In this document: positions 20,977 through 33,318 of the stretch, one piece after another
How the letters are laid out: each line of letters starts with the position of its first letter
How positions within the stretch are numbered: position 1 is the first letter of the stretch
Assembly (NCBI GenBank): GCA_023078555.1
Contig: CM041198.1
Span: forward strand, 3,891,354-3,955,353
Length of the DNA stretch: 64,000 nt
Origin: Ulva prolifera
Taxonomy: Eukaryota; Chlorophyta; Ulvophyceae; Ulvales; Ulvaceae
Direction: 5' to 3'
Program-made: the position numbers and the translations under genes
The notes under the pieces: generated by a model
The model's database searches: none
The model's input: the letters and a program-made list of their open reading frames with translations, nothing else
Told to the model about the DNA's origin: nothing

Positions 20977-22356
20977 GGGTGTATGCACGCTGTGCATGCA
21001 TGGGACGGAGCAGCCGAGGCTGCAGCGAGGGGGAGGGGGGGCCCGGGTTGTACGGGGCACCGGTGTGGTGTAGTGCGCTGCACCATGGTGTTTTGAGGTA
21101 GTACCCGTAGCCATTCCCTGGAGGTGCTGCCCTGTAGCCTGTGGCCATGGGGCTAGCGGTGTTGCCATAGAATGTCTGGTAGGTGTTGGACAGTTGAACA
21201 TCGGGACAGCGCCACATCGGCCTGGTGTGCTGAGCGAAGTGATGTGGGACTCAGCCTCTGCAGATGTCCAGATTTAGTGCACAGGTGCAAGTGGTCGTAG
21301 GCGGCTCTGTGCTGACAGGCCTGAGGTATCGAGGTGTTTGTTGGTGTCCCACTTATCCGTTTACGTGTCTGGAGGTCAGCAACTGGCAGCTGAGCGCAGT
21401 TCAGTGCCACATGCGCTGAAGTGCAGCCTGAGCGTGCAGGCGTTGCTGGCACAAGGGGGAAGCGTTTTTGAGGTAGCTGCAGGGTTGGAGAAAAGATAAT
21501 TTTGTTTTTGTTATTTGTGTATTCAATACTTGAACTCAGTTTTCCGGTGAGACAAGTGAGGCGAAAACATACTGAAACTGTACCGTCTGTTGAATCGTTT
21601 TGGCTTGTACATTGTCCATGCCAAACCCTCGAAGTAAGGATGTGACCTGTGCTACAAGAGCCTGTAAATGGCAGTGCACTCTCAGCTGCCAGATGATGTG
21701 TGTGTGATCAGTCAGGGCAGCTGTATATGTATTGACCGAGATGAGAGCGCAAGGGCCCGTGCCGCCTCCAATCCAGGTGACTTCCACAGTAGAATCTACG
21801 GTGTGCGGCGCAACACAAGCGGGGCAAGGCAGGCAACTAGCTCCTCCCTGTTCCTGGTACAATTCACTGCGATACTACTCGAGCGTTGGGCAATGCATGA
21901 GGCATTGCCTGGCAGTTGTGAGCACAGGAAAATCAGGGCTTACAGCTGAAGGAAAGACAGAATATACATGCTTGACTGCCACACGTGGCCATGCCAGCGG
22001 GCCCCTCTCACCGTGCCAACGCAGCTTAGGCGTCCATCCACAACCCCCAACACGCCCGCTTGAGCCTCCTGCCCGTGTCTCGCTCAGAACCTCACACGCA
22101 AGAACGGAAAAAGATGGGGGCTGCCCATGTGAACGTCAAGACGGGCCGTGAATGCACCCCTGCAAAGTCACGACTCAGGCCTCACATCGGAAATCCCGAC
22201 ACTGCGTATCCGCAGCGCTCACACGGGGGCCTGAAACTTACCACGCGCTGCTGCGCTGTGAGCAGGCAGCGGGAGACCCGGGAACCTAATGTACTCGCGC
22301 AGCCGGAACGCGCTGCGTGTGCTGTGTGTGCTGTGCACGCTGCGCCGGGTGTGCGC
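20977..22356. other. Stretch with no confident gene
   Basis: The only coding candidate is a minus-strand frame at 21536-21862. GC-rich overlapping frames elsewhere have no recognisable content. Confidence 0.4.
21536..21862 (-). CDS. Hypothetical ORF, possibly a terminal exon
   Basis: About 109 codons, with a balanced composition in the second half (for example LLRGFGMDNVQAKTIQQTVQ) and a stop shortly after. It could be the last exon of an unknown minus-strand gene. No family is recognised. Confidence 0.25.
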   Translation of the reverse strand: MYQEQGGASCLPCPACVAPHTVDSTVEVTWIGGGTGPCALISVNTYTAALTDHTHIIWQLRVHCHLQALVAQVTSLLRGFGMDNVQAKTIQQTVQFQYVFASLVSPEN

Positions 22357-24151
22357 TCACTTGTCGGCCTGCTCGCCGGCGGAGGCGGACGAGGAGGACG
22401 CAGACACGCGCACGGAGCGGGAGACGCCGCCGCCGGGGGTGCGGTGGGTGGACGTGTCGATCGTCTCGCGGTGCGGGCCGTTGCCGGAGGTGCGTGCGTG
22501 CGCGTGGTAGCCGTCGCCGTCGGCGTGAACTTCGCGCTTCTCGCCCGGCTCGCCGCGGCCGGAATTGTGTCGGTGCTGGTCGCCGTCGCGGTCTGGGAAA
22601 TCTGTACACGGCGTACATGTGATGCATGTCCGATGTTGGGGTGGGCGTTGCCGATGCGGCGGAGGAGGCCTCGTGCATGTATTGCAGGCGTGCAGTGGTG
22701 GTGCAGCATGGGACAGCGGCAGTACAGCACCGGGCCAAGGCATGTGGCGTGAAAATTCCCAATCCACCGATTCTCGAAATTGCGCTTCTATCATCAGAGG
22801 AGATCGTGCGCAGCTGCGGTGCCGCCGACCACGCGAGGCATCTCGGCACAGCAAAAACATACGCAGCAGCGCGGAGCTGAGGCAACCTTTGGGCTGAAGG
22901 GGGGGGGGAGGGGGCGCACCATCGGCGCCGTTGCCGCCGTCGCCGCCGCGGCGCAGGTCGTCCATCATCTTGTCGATGTCGAAGAAGCGGCGGTCCTTGA
23001 CGTCGCGGCCGTGGGCTGCCCAGGCGCCCAAGTCGCCGTGGCCGCCGCCGCTGTGCGAGGAGAAGGCAAACCCGCGGCCACGGCCAAAGTCGTCGTTGTC
23101 ATCTTCGTCGAATTCAGAGTCAAAGTCAGCATCACAGCCTGAGCCCTGCAGGTCAAGTGAAGCGAATCTGGACTCGCATTGTTTTTTCTGGGACTGCTAG
23201 TAGCCCGATGCTTTCTGAAACGGTCTCCCTTTTATACGCTCTGACGAAGGGGCCCTGAGCTTGCCGCAGTTGTCAATGGCCGTATACCCTTAGATGCCAT
23301 TGGCAGCTGCACATTAGCGGGACCACATATGCCAATCGTCAGCGGTGAGCTGTCTGACTCCAAATCGTGCCCGGCCTGGTTGGCAAGCGCTGGACACACA
23401 TGCTCAAGCAGCACAGTCTCGTGGCACCCGGATGGCCAAGAGACTGTGCTGCTTTCGGGTGCCACGTACAGCACCCCGGTGTCGTGGGTGCAGACTGCAA
23501 CTCGTCAAGAGATTATGTGTGGGTCTGTTGCACATCTGCCGTGACAGGGTGTGCATTTCCCAGGGCGTAAGAGGTGTGGCTTTTGGGGCCCTGGAGAAAA
23601 TGCAACGTTCAGACGATGTCCAGCTGTATACCTCGGTACATCCACGTCCTCGGCGGCGAACTTGAGGAATAAGTCTAGGCTGGCAGATGCGTGTTCCGGA
23701 TATCCAGGAGCAAAGCGGGGAATGTTCTGCTGTGTTGCATCAGGCTGCCACGGAAGTGCAACCTGAATCGCGCTGAACGTGACTGCAGCCTGGTGCGTGC
23801 GTGCGTGCTGATTGAGAATCGATGAGGCAAGAACACGGCACTGCAGCGATGAGATTTTCACCAACTTATTAGACCAGAGTTGCGTTATCCTGTGGGCGAG
23901 TGTGAACAGGAGCAGCGCGCAGTGTGAGCGAGCGAGTCGCACCTGCTGAACATTGATCTTGGTGGGCTCGTCTCCGGACGATGAGACGCTGACGGAGCTG
24001 TACCTGCACGATCCTTTGTTTCCAGATTCGGAGTGGTGCTGATAGTTGACGTGTGAGCCGTCCACGTCCCTCTCACCCGGCTCGACGGGCTTGCCATTCA
24101 CCATGACCCTGGCCTTGCCGGATGAGGAGCTTGCTTCCACAGATACCTTGC
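22357..24151 (-). CDS. Acidic, Ser/Gly-rich protein of unknown function (5' end not found)
   Basis: Three exons join in phase: 24151-23943, 23145-22920 and 22601-22357, with GT-AG introns and a TGA stop. The product (about 226 residues visible) has a Ser-rich first part (VSVEASSSSGKARVMVNGK), an acidic patch (DFDSEFDEDDNDDFGRGRG), a short conserved-looking stretch DRRFFDIDKMMDDLRRGG, and a His/Asp/Gly/Ser-rich tail ending GEQADK. There are no Cys-rich or membrane segments. The NGK and phenylalanine/serine pattern faintly recalls C-terminal regions of DnaJB6-like proteins, but no J domain is seen and upstream exons were not found, so the function is open. Confidence 0.5.
23278..23333 (-). repeat. 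Divergent SINE fragment
   Basis: Minus-strand sequence GCATATGTGGTCCCGCTAA followed by a diverged GTATACGG segment resembles the body of the 16-kb SINE. It lies in an intron of the acidic-protein gene. Divergence is high, so this is tentative. Confidence 0.4.
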
Positions 24152-27100
24152 CTGCAGTAGTGACATCATGATGTTTGTGTCGATGTAGCACTGGAGGTGA
24201 CCTAGCGATGCTCCAGGTCGTCGCGTGTTCGTTGACAGGACCACGTGCAGAAAAGAAGCACAACCATCAACAGACACTAGGTAGTCTAGTTATGTGATCA
24301 GCGTAGGTCGTCAAACCGGGATGTGGCGTTAGCCTTCGGTGCTGATCAAGGCTCAAGGCCCGGCGATCGCTGCCTCGTTGCGAAAGGATAGACAGGCAGC
24401 TAGCACGTTCTAGGCGACCGAGCCGCACATTAGCAAAAGCTACTCTTCAGCAGTGCGTTCTGACTGCTGTGCGTCTCACATATGACCGCTACGCACGGAG
24501 CACACAGGGCGCCAGTGGTCGAGGAAGTGAACCGCACCTGCGTTTGCCACGCAAACAACGGCGCAAAGCACCACAAGACTCGCAAAAGCCCGGAACATCT
24601 TCAGGTTATGATCCTCAGTGACAAACTACTTGTAGAATTTGGAGTAATTGAATATATGTGTGTTCGGAAGTGTCGTGAACAATTATCCTTGGTAATGTTT
24701 AGAACTCAGGTACGCTGCTCAACAGACGATGGTCCGAACACGGCAGGACACCAGGCTAAAAATGAAGTCTGGACATGTCCACCATGATGCTCATTCTGCT
24801 CATTTGCTGTTGTCCTGGGCTGCGCACGCAGAATCGAGAACCGCATGCTGTACACGTGTGCGCGTCATGACTGTGTACACGCGGTTTGATCCCGGGGGAG
24901 GCCGGGGTCCGAGCGGGGCTCTCGCATCTGGGACCCCGGCTGACGCGCCCCGAAGGCTAGCCCCCTCGCAGCCGTTCCATTGAGATAGGACCCCTGTTGG
25001 TGTTCACTGCTTTGTCTCCCACATGACATCTGGGCTGCTACAACAATGCCATAGGCGCATGTAGCACCGTTGCAACATGCATTCTGCATTTTCCAATCCA
25101 CGTGGAAGTACTCCGAGTCAATGGAAATCACATCACTGTATTGCAAGTGCGCTGCAGCTCTACACATACAATCTGTGTGCACAAATTGTGGAGCTACCAC
25201 CTGAGCACATGCCAAAGTATTGCTGCATGCAACGGCCTGACATGCTGCCCTGAGCCCCGATGCCGTGTTCGGTGCTGTGGCCCAACCAGATATCTTCACA
25301 GTCAGCACGCTGGGGAGTGCGTCATGCATGAGACACAACCCAGAGGCAACATGCTGTAGAGGACGCGCCATGGCCATCGACCGGTTTCCCAAGCTCGTGG
25401 GGCCGTGCTTGTCTGTGGGCAGCGCCTTTCCGCGGGAACTGTGAGCGAGACATGTACACCGATCAGCATGCTCAGGCCGAATCAGGTTCGTGGCAGCCAT
25501 GACGCCCCTTTTTATCTTGGAAGCATGCGGGCACCTTCAGCTAGCGCGTGCGGTCAAGAGTTGAGCCACCGTCCAACCGAACGCAGCACCCATGGGATTG
25601 CACCGGTGCCCACCGGCCCATGACACAGCAGTGCCCCGCCACTGCAAACACACGCACGCATGCATCGACACCACTGCAGCTTGATGTCCTCACGATGCAT
25701 CCATGGGGGCGCAGCCATGTAACACATACGGACGGCGCATGCTATTTGCACTCCAGCTTCCACCCGATGCAGCCTTCAGTATGTACACAGCAAGCAGCGA
25801 AACAATGGGCGCGGTTAGATGAGGATGCCATCTCACCAGACGTGGCTCCGGTCACATGCCCAAAGGCAGACCGCTGGGCCAAAAGGCATGAGTCCGGGAT
25901 GGGCGACATGGCAGCGGCCACCTGCACAAGCACAACCCATGCAGCACGCACCGGAGCCAACGGTCAGGGCCGGCAGGACCGAGCAGGGGCAGCATCGCAG
26001 CGCGCACACCAGATAGCACTAACGTTTTGGGCGATACCCGTGGTTTGCCATGCCTGAAAAATGCCCAGCATCGCAGCGCGCTCTCTTTGGGTGAGGTCCA
26101 TGGGTTGTCATCGCCGTCACGGCGAGGTCAGGGTCGGTGAATGCCAAATCATTAATGCTGCTTTGTGTTTCGCGCCCGAGGATCCGGAAGCGCTGCACCC
26201 GCTCCCTCGCACAGCTGCAGACTGTGACTCATCCCAAGCTTCACGTGGCCGTCACGCTGGCACTGTGGCGGGGTGCGCGTGCCGATGATCCAGGCTCCAG
26301 GCTCAGGAGCCTTGCCCACGAGCTCGCCATCACAGTGCTGCAGCCACTGCAGTCACCCTGCATGTGCGGAGCGCTAGATATGGCGCCTCTTCCGTCACAC
26401 GACATGCTTGACCACGACGGCAAGGCCGCAGCATGCGGAGTCCCGGGCTATGTCTGGGTTTGCAGGCGGATGAGCGGGCGGCGCTGCCCGAGCGTTTTGA
26501 CCACTGGTGACAGGAAGGACCGAGATGTTGACCTTCGGGTTCTCGCAGAACAGACGCTGCCACCATATTCGCAGTGCGCCGTGGAATGTTGTTTGCATGA
26601 GCAGCTGCAGGCTGTTCAAAACATCTGTCGAGCTGCCGCATGTGTAATCAGTTGTACTCTTCAGTCCATATGCGTGAGACTGTGGAGTTGCGCCCCAGCT
26701 CGCAGGGATAGCTCTGTCCATAGCTGCGGCTGATGCAATTCAGCAGGTGCTGCAAGGGTCCATGACTGCTTTCGAGCAACACAGGCACCCATCCTGGACA
26801 TCGCTGAGTTGGCATTGACACCAACTACCATCACTACTGTTCTGTGGACAATGATAGGCTTGGGCAGTGTAGAATGCTGCAAAATGGGTTGCAAACGGAT
26901 GTGTCAGCGGGCCGGCGACACTGCATGCCAGAGGGCACGTGTACCAGACAGCTGCGTCAGGCTTTCGGCGAGATGTGAAGGTCGATTGGAACGCTGCCGC
27001 ATTGCCTTGCCGACAGGAAACCATAGCCTCACAGCATATGCACAGCAAGAAAAAATCTTCGGTGCTTGCACAACGCATTCAAATTATGCTTCGCCGCAAC

Positions 27101-27737
27101 AATCGCTGCGAGCTGGATGTGTTTACGGAGCTGCTTCATTGAAAGCATGAATGGAAACTGCTTGCCTGTGGCTCTGCGTGCGGCACGATGACGAAGCGTC
27201 GATGCTGCCACGCTGCTCTCATCGAAGACAACGTATGCGGCACCAACAAGCTGGGCCAGCTGCACGAGAGTCTGTCAGGGAATGTTGTTGGTGTGTTGAT
27301 GGTGTAAGGGTCCACTGCAATCCTTCCGACGAATCACAGAGAAGCGACAAGCAGCCACCCCTCAACCAGGACCGATCAGAAATATGGGGCAACGCTACTA
27401 AATCTTGAATGCGAGGCTGTCATGTAACGCCAATCAGATTCAGCCTTTCAGATGGATTCGGCATACCATGCTGCATCCGTGCGGCTTCGGGGTTGTGCAT
27501 GCAAGCGGTGCTTGTGGTCGCGTTTCCAACATTGCCGAAAGATATCGTCGCAGGAGCCTCTTATGCAGCCGTCTGGCGCATTTGCGTGGAAGGATCAACC
27601 CCATCCGTACATACCATGCTTCCATGTCGCGCTCAGTTGGTTGGGCTTCCGGCCTTGCCCTGTCTCTGACGCGCGACAAGTGGCTACCTGCCGCACGAAG
27701 CTGCTTTCCATTCGCAATATCTGCGCATACTGTGAAT
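24152..27737. other. 3.6-kb stretch with no recognised gene
   Basis: Candidate frames include 24865-25500 (-), 211 codons and Cys/Ala-rich, and a minus-strand exon-like piece at about 27040-27250 (AYVVFDESSVAAS, preceded by a CAG acceptor). None matches a family I know and none could be joined into a convincing gene. Upstream exons of the acidic-protein gene may also lie here. Confidence 0.35.
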
Positions 27738-30700
27738 ATGGGTCGAGATCGCAGTGGTTATGGTGCTCCTGATGCGGGCCAGGCTGGTCGACCTGTAGCA
27801 CATCGCAGCTGGGCCTATGCCAATAATGCAGACTCCAGTGGTACCAGCTTTACCATGATGTCGTACAACATTCTTTCCGACGCGCTGCTCTACCAGAACC
27901 ACTACCTGTACACTGGCTGCGACAGCCGTGTCTTGAAATGGCGGTACCGGTTTGAGCGCCTGTTCACCGAAATTCGCCACTACGCTCCCTCTATTCTCTG
28001 CATCCAAGAAGTAGACAAAGTTCATTGGGACAGCTTTGTAGAAGAGCTCGCGGGTATGGGATTCCAGGGGTACTTCTGCGGTCGAACAGGCTCAAAACCT
28101 GATGGCTGTGCTCTGTTCTGGTACGCTCAGCCTACCTCGTTGCCATGACAGCAAGCCACATGCGCAGTCGTTGACACACCTCACATCTCCTTTCCAAACT
28201 CCTCTTTCCTGGGCAAGTTGTCGCCTCTCGTTCGGATTGCCTCAATTCGGCCTCTGTCTCTGCGAGCCTCGCCACAGGCCACAACCAATGCATGACACCT
28301 GTCAGGGCAGCGCCTGGCTGTTATCCCAGTGGCATGGAGCCTTCGCTGACTTTCACTGCAGCTCACTCTTGCAAACCATTGACAGCAGCACATTACAACT
28401 CCCGCCATCTGTGCCAGGATCTGTCTCGCACCCACCAAACGGAAATGCTTACGCATATACACTGCGTACCCATTGGGGCAGTTCTGCCAGCAGAGGTTGG
28501 CACATTGTCCTCAACATGTCTCCGCCGTTGTCAATGTCTGGTAGTTGTTGCTAGCACAGCCTGGCTCAATAGTATGGTGCCACTGCAGTGCCTTGGTGTT
28601 ACGTGGACGGGTGTCGCGGCCGTGCACGTCGACCGTCCACCGGTGCTGGTGGCAGTTCTGAGGTGCCGGCTCTGTATGTTTGCCTCACCCCTGAATCAGA
28701 GCTGCGTCGTGTCGTTGCGTTCTGTAGCGCAGGCCGAGACATGCAGCAGTACGTCGCTTGACCGCCTCGATCAGTCCCGGGATTCCAGTCGACCCTTCCA
28801 GTGCCTACATGTATAAACCGTACTGAATCAAATGCATCAGGCATGTCACGTGCAACGCCGGGATTTCTAGGTACCCAACCAGGTATAGTCTACCATGATT
28901 TTTCGGATTGACTGAACCAACAAATATTAGGATTTATAGACCTAGACCCCATATGACGCAGGCCAATCTGGCAAACCTCTTAGTTTAGTATGGTACATGT
29001 ATAAAGCACCGTTCGCACGCGAGCGAGCAGACGGCGCCTCCGCCCCGCAGGCACACCGACAGCTTCCACAGCCACAGCCAGGAGTCGATTGTGATGCGCG
29101 ACCTCGACCTCGGCGACAACGCGGCGCAGGTCGTGCGCCTGAGCTTCGCCGACAATGCATGCGGGGCGCGCATGCCGGACCTCGTCATCGGCAACATCCA
29201 CGTGCTCTTCAACCACAAACGAGGCGACATCAAGCTCGGACAGGTGCCGCCCCTCCCGCCGCCTCTACCTGAGAAAAGAACGGCACCATGGTGCGGTTGG
29301 TGCACCACTAATATGTAACGGCCTCCTGTAATATGTATGGCCACCTTGGCACGTACCATGGGTTGTCCGGAGTTGTCAACCTCTGGTACAAGTATGGCTA
29401 GAATTCTGCGTCCAGCTTACCCACTCTGTCATCGCCTCACACAGAGGCTGTGAGCACTCCAGATCAATGCATGTTGCACATGCATGCAGGCGAGGACACT
29501 CATGGACGCGATGCATGTGTGCGCGGAGCGCCCCCCGAGCGCTGACAGCAGCGGCAGCTGCTTTGCCATCGCGGCCGGGGACTTCAACTCCACGCCGGCC
29601 TCCCCGCTCTACGAGTGCGCCGCCCGCCTCCGTGTACAGTGTTGGGTCGTCCTGCAGCATTTCCAGGGCTGCCACCCGGAAATTAGACCTGAATATTCGG
29701 AATTGTTCTATGTGATCGGGCCCGACGGCTCGACACTGGTGTACACTGCTGTTGGGCCATGCTGTTTCTCACCCGGCTGGAGTGCCGGCCTCTGGGCCTC
29801 GACCCTGCCCTCCCAATGGCAGCAGTCTACAGATTGGACTGCATATCTGAGATTCATGGCGCGGCGTTCCGCATGCCTCTGCAGCATGGACTGCTCCACC
29901 TGTGCTGCGATGTTAGAACCGATGCTGTGCGACACGGCAGCACGACCATGCCGTGATCACGGTGACATCAGCGCTGCTGCAGATTCCTCACTGAGAGCTG
30001 CTTGGACCTCTCCACCTGCCACCGGCAAGATGTGAGCGGCCAGGTTGCTGCCACCCGTGGCGGCCGCGACGCACCTGGTGGCCACGGCCGGGGAGGCCGC
30101 GGCGGCGGCCGGGGGCAGCGCCACGGCTTCGACCGCAACCACCGCCATCACGCGGACATGGTCATGCATGCATGGGACCCCGCAGCAGGGAGAGGTGGCT
30201 ACAGGGGTAGTCATGCACATGCATGGCCTCCTGGGCACCCCTGCGCTGAGCCCGTGGCGCCTGGCGGGTACAACCGTGGCCGTTCTTCGCGCGTGCACAT
30301 GCATGGCACAGATGCGTATGATAGCTACATCCGCCATGGCCAGGGTGCGGCTCAGCCGCGCCACACGCGCTTTGATGACGAGGGCCGGGGCTTCGAGCGC
30401 GGCGCTCACATGGGTGGCGGGCACCCAGCGCACAGCACGCAGCAGGGGCACAGCCGCACCACAGCGTGGCCGCATCCTGATGGGTCCGTCGCCGGGCCAC
30501 AGCAGGACATGGGCTGGGGGGGGCTTCCCGGTCCTGTACGGAACACTGTACCCTATGATCAGCCTCCGCCGCACGATCGGCGTCAGGGTACGGCGAACGG
30601 CAGCTACCCCCCGGGCCACGGAGAGGTGGGGCCGGGCGCCCATCGGCCACGCACATGCGGCGACACGTTCCTCAGTGAGTCGCACCTCGGAGGCCTATAC

Positions 30701-32152
30701 CCTGGGCACCATAACCCCACGCAGCACAGCACGGCTCAGCATGGCAGAGCGCAGCACGGAGCGCAGCGTGGAGCCGGCCACTACGGCAGCGACGGATACC
30801 CTGATGAGGCGCATCTGCTGCCGCATCGTCAGGGCAGGCAGCACGGCGGCCGATGGGATGCTCCGGGCATGCATGGCAGCATGCATGAGGGCAACTGCGG
30901 GGGCATGAGGGGAGGGGGTTACGGATACCGTGGCTCAGGGAGGCACGGCGGCATGGCGCGAGGCATCGAGAGTGATCATGATCATGCGGTCGGTGCCTCG
31001 GGGCGGGGGCGGGCGGGGGAGATGCGGGGGCGGCAAGACGCGGCGGCGGCGGCGGCTGCAGCACGTGCCGCGTTGAGTGGGGCCGGCATCGCGGTGCCGA
31101 GCGATGGTGGAGCCACAGCAGAGCGTGCCGGGAACGGCGCCCGGCAGATGCCGGTCAGGTGCCGGGGGGAGGGGGCGGGGATGAAGCGGCTGAGGGGCGC
31201 TGGGAAGTTCATCTCCACACCGGTGCGGCCCCGCATGGCTGGCGCATTCCCCAGGCTGGGGCCTCGTGCAAGGGCCTGTGTGCTAGGGGCGCTCGGTGTC
31301 AGGGCAACCCCGGCCCTGGTATCACTTGTGGTTGTGTACACAGACAGGCACGAGGAGTAGCCCTGGATCGTTCGTGTGTGTGTCTGTGTTTATCACTGCC
31401 CCTTACACTGCCGCATGTCCTCTGGACCTGCTCTTGATACCAGGTATGATGCCGTGCAGTCGTCCACGCGCATGTCCGTTTCGCTGTGGTGCTTGATCCA
31501 CATGGTCACGGCATACCCCGGCTCCTCTGCAGCCCCACACAATATGCTGTCCTGCCGCGATCATGTGAACTGCGGCCACATTCCACACAAACGCATCGAA
31601 ATTCCGTTCCGCCGATCCCACGCACCTCGCGAGCATGGGCACTCTCTGCGCGGCAAACAGCAGCGGAGCGTGAGCGAGGCCGGGCTGCAGGGCAGCTGGA
31701 CGGAGGACGAACTCGCGACGGTCTTCGGCAGCCTCCACCTCCACGGCGACGGCGGCAGTGGCGGCGGCGCAACCCTGCACCACCCGCTCGCACTGCAGTC
31801 TGCGTACTGCGCCGCCGCGGCCGCCGAGCCGCCGTACACGTCCTCCGTGAGCCAGGGCATGAAGACGGTCGATTACGTCCTCTTCACGCCCGCTGCGCTG
31901 CCGTGCTGCGACGCACAGCGGGCACAGCACGGCAGGGCCGGGGCGCCTGTAGGCGCGCACGTGGAGGGGGTTGCGGAGGATTCCGGGGGGGCTGCGGGGT
32001 TCGGGGGCGGCGGTGGCGGGTGGCGGCTGCGGGCGGCGGCGGTGCTGTTGCCGCCGCCGGAGCGGGTGGCTGCGCGGGGCATGCCGACCGCCGAGCTGCC
32101 GTCGGATCATGTGTCGCTGGTCGTGCAGTTTGCGATTCACGCGCCCGGCTGA
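27738..32152 (+). CDS. CCR4/Angel/nocturnin-type endonuclease-exonuclease-phosphatase with a large insertion
   Basis: Five exons (27738-28120, 29051-29243, 29490-29614, 29983-31222, 31691-32152) join in phase to 800 residues. Metal-dependent nuclease motifs are in order: MSYNILSD (Asn44), CIQEVD (Glu92), GNIHVLFN (Asn176, His178), GDFNSTPASPLY (Asp223, Asn225), TVDYVLFTP and PSDH (Asp786, His787). This set fits the deadenylase-type branch (CCR4, Angel, nocturnin), which degrades poly(A) or RNA 3' ends, so mRNA decay is the likely role. No leucine-rich repeats precede the domain, so Angel or nocturnin is closer than CCR4. Exon 4 adds about 390 Gly/His/Arg/Gln-rich residues between LDLSTCHRQDVSGQ and the last catalytic segment. 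The ATG chosen is the nearest in-frame Met before the conserved part. Confidence 0.93.
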
Positions 32153-33318
32153 TGGCGCGGGTTGCTGACGCTTGCGCAAGTTGCATGTGCAGCGTGCGGT
32201 GCACGTATGTGTTGTGCGGGGTTGCGCAGTATTGTAGCGTGCACAGTTCACAGTCGTCGGGCTGTCAGTTTTGCATGTGGGTACCGGGTTGTATCGGCGC
32301 GTCAGCTCTGGGCGGGGCCGTCGCTCGTTCCAGCGGCGCCTTGTCTGTGTGTGCCCGGCGCTGCGAGATATGTCAACACAGCGCCCGCGGCTTCCTGTGA
32401 CACAGACGGCCTTGCAACGCCCATGTCTTTTTGGAAGTTGTTGCTGCGTTGGTGCTCCTCCATGGCGCCGGCTCCGGCATTGCACTCTGAATGGCACAAA
32501 GCATGTGGCATCATACAGCTCAGCAACCACCCACGTTCCAGGTCAACGCCCACAGCAACCTGGAACGGCACAGGAGGAGGCCCTGTGAGTTGCGTACGGT
32601 CGTCTGAGGGGGGTTTCCAGGTGGTTTACCCGTTCGGCATATGTGGTCCCGTTAACTCGGAGTTGTCCATGTCCAATAGGATACGGCTTAGTGTATTTAG
32701 ATTTACTTTACTTTACCTGGTGGCTGGCCTTGCCAACAGGATCTCTGAGGAACCTGAACACAGGTGGGGGCATGGCTGGATGGGATGTGGCTGGTGTCTT
32801 AATGGGCTGCATCATGGCAGGCCTAGTTTCCGAGTTGGTCGACTCCAAGTGCTCTGGGAGGGAGCCGTGTTCCAGTGGTGTAGTGTTTACAGGAGGCCGA
32901 GTCAACAATTCCAAATGGCCTTTGCGCTGTCCACCCCGCGCGCTGATCCATGCACAATTGCAACTATACAGGTACTTTCGTTGTATTACAACTTGTGTAC
33001 ATAGCAGCGCCACAGCTCACGGCTGCGTCATGCTTGCGAACCGAGGGAGCCGACAGGAATCGCTGCCAACGTGTGTTTTGCACCAGGCTGTTTCAAAATG
33101 TTGAGCTTGTATCAATGATTGAAAATCGCGATTCTGCATGACGGATGCTACGCAATGCGTCATAAATGGGCTCCTGCACGAACGGTGTTTTCTCCCTCTG
33201 CTCCGATTTCCTTGCGGCTCACAGTGGTCGAGCGCGCAAAATTCCACAATCGACTGGGGATGTAGATTAATTTGACGCATTGTGCGACTGATGATGTAAA
33301 TACAGCGTCCACAGTGCA
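32153..33318. other. Intergenic stretch containing a SINE copy
   Basis: Apart from the SINE at 32569-32716 I see no feature here. Open frames through the SINE recur at its other copies and are repeat-derived. Confidence 0.5.
32569..32716 (+). mobile_element. 5'-truncated SINE copy
   Basis: The sequence follows the 16-kb SINE body closely: CCCTGTGAGTTGCGTACGG, ATATGTGGTCCCGTTAACT and TCCAATAGGATACGGC, ending in TTTACTTTACTTTAC. The tRNA-like head is missing, as expected for a truncated copy. Confidence 0.8.

Noticed and set aside
24865-25500. 211-codon Cys-rich minus-strand frame as a secreted protein
   Set aside because: It has no signal peptide, no recognised cysteine spacing and no neighbouring exon support. 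Kept only as a note within the unassigned stretch.
31403-32530. 375-codon minus-strand frame
   Set aside because: It is antisense to the last nuclease exon. High GC3 on the sense strand removes stops on the other strand. The product is Arg/Pro/His-rich without domains.
32162-33004. 280-codon frame sharing a segment with frames at 15760-16251, 23232-23474 and 33851-34069
   Set aside because: The shared peptide is the translated SINE body, not a protein domain.
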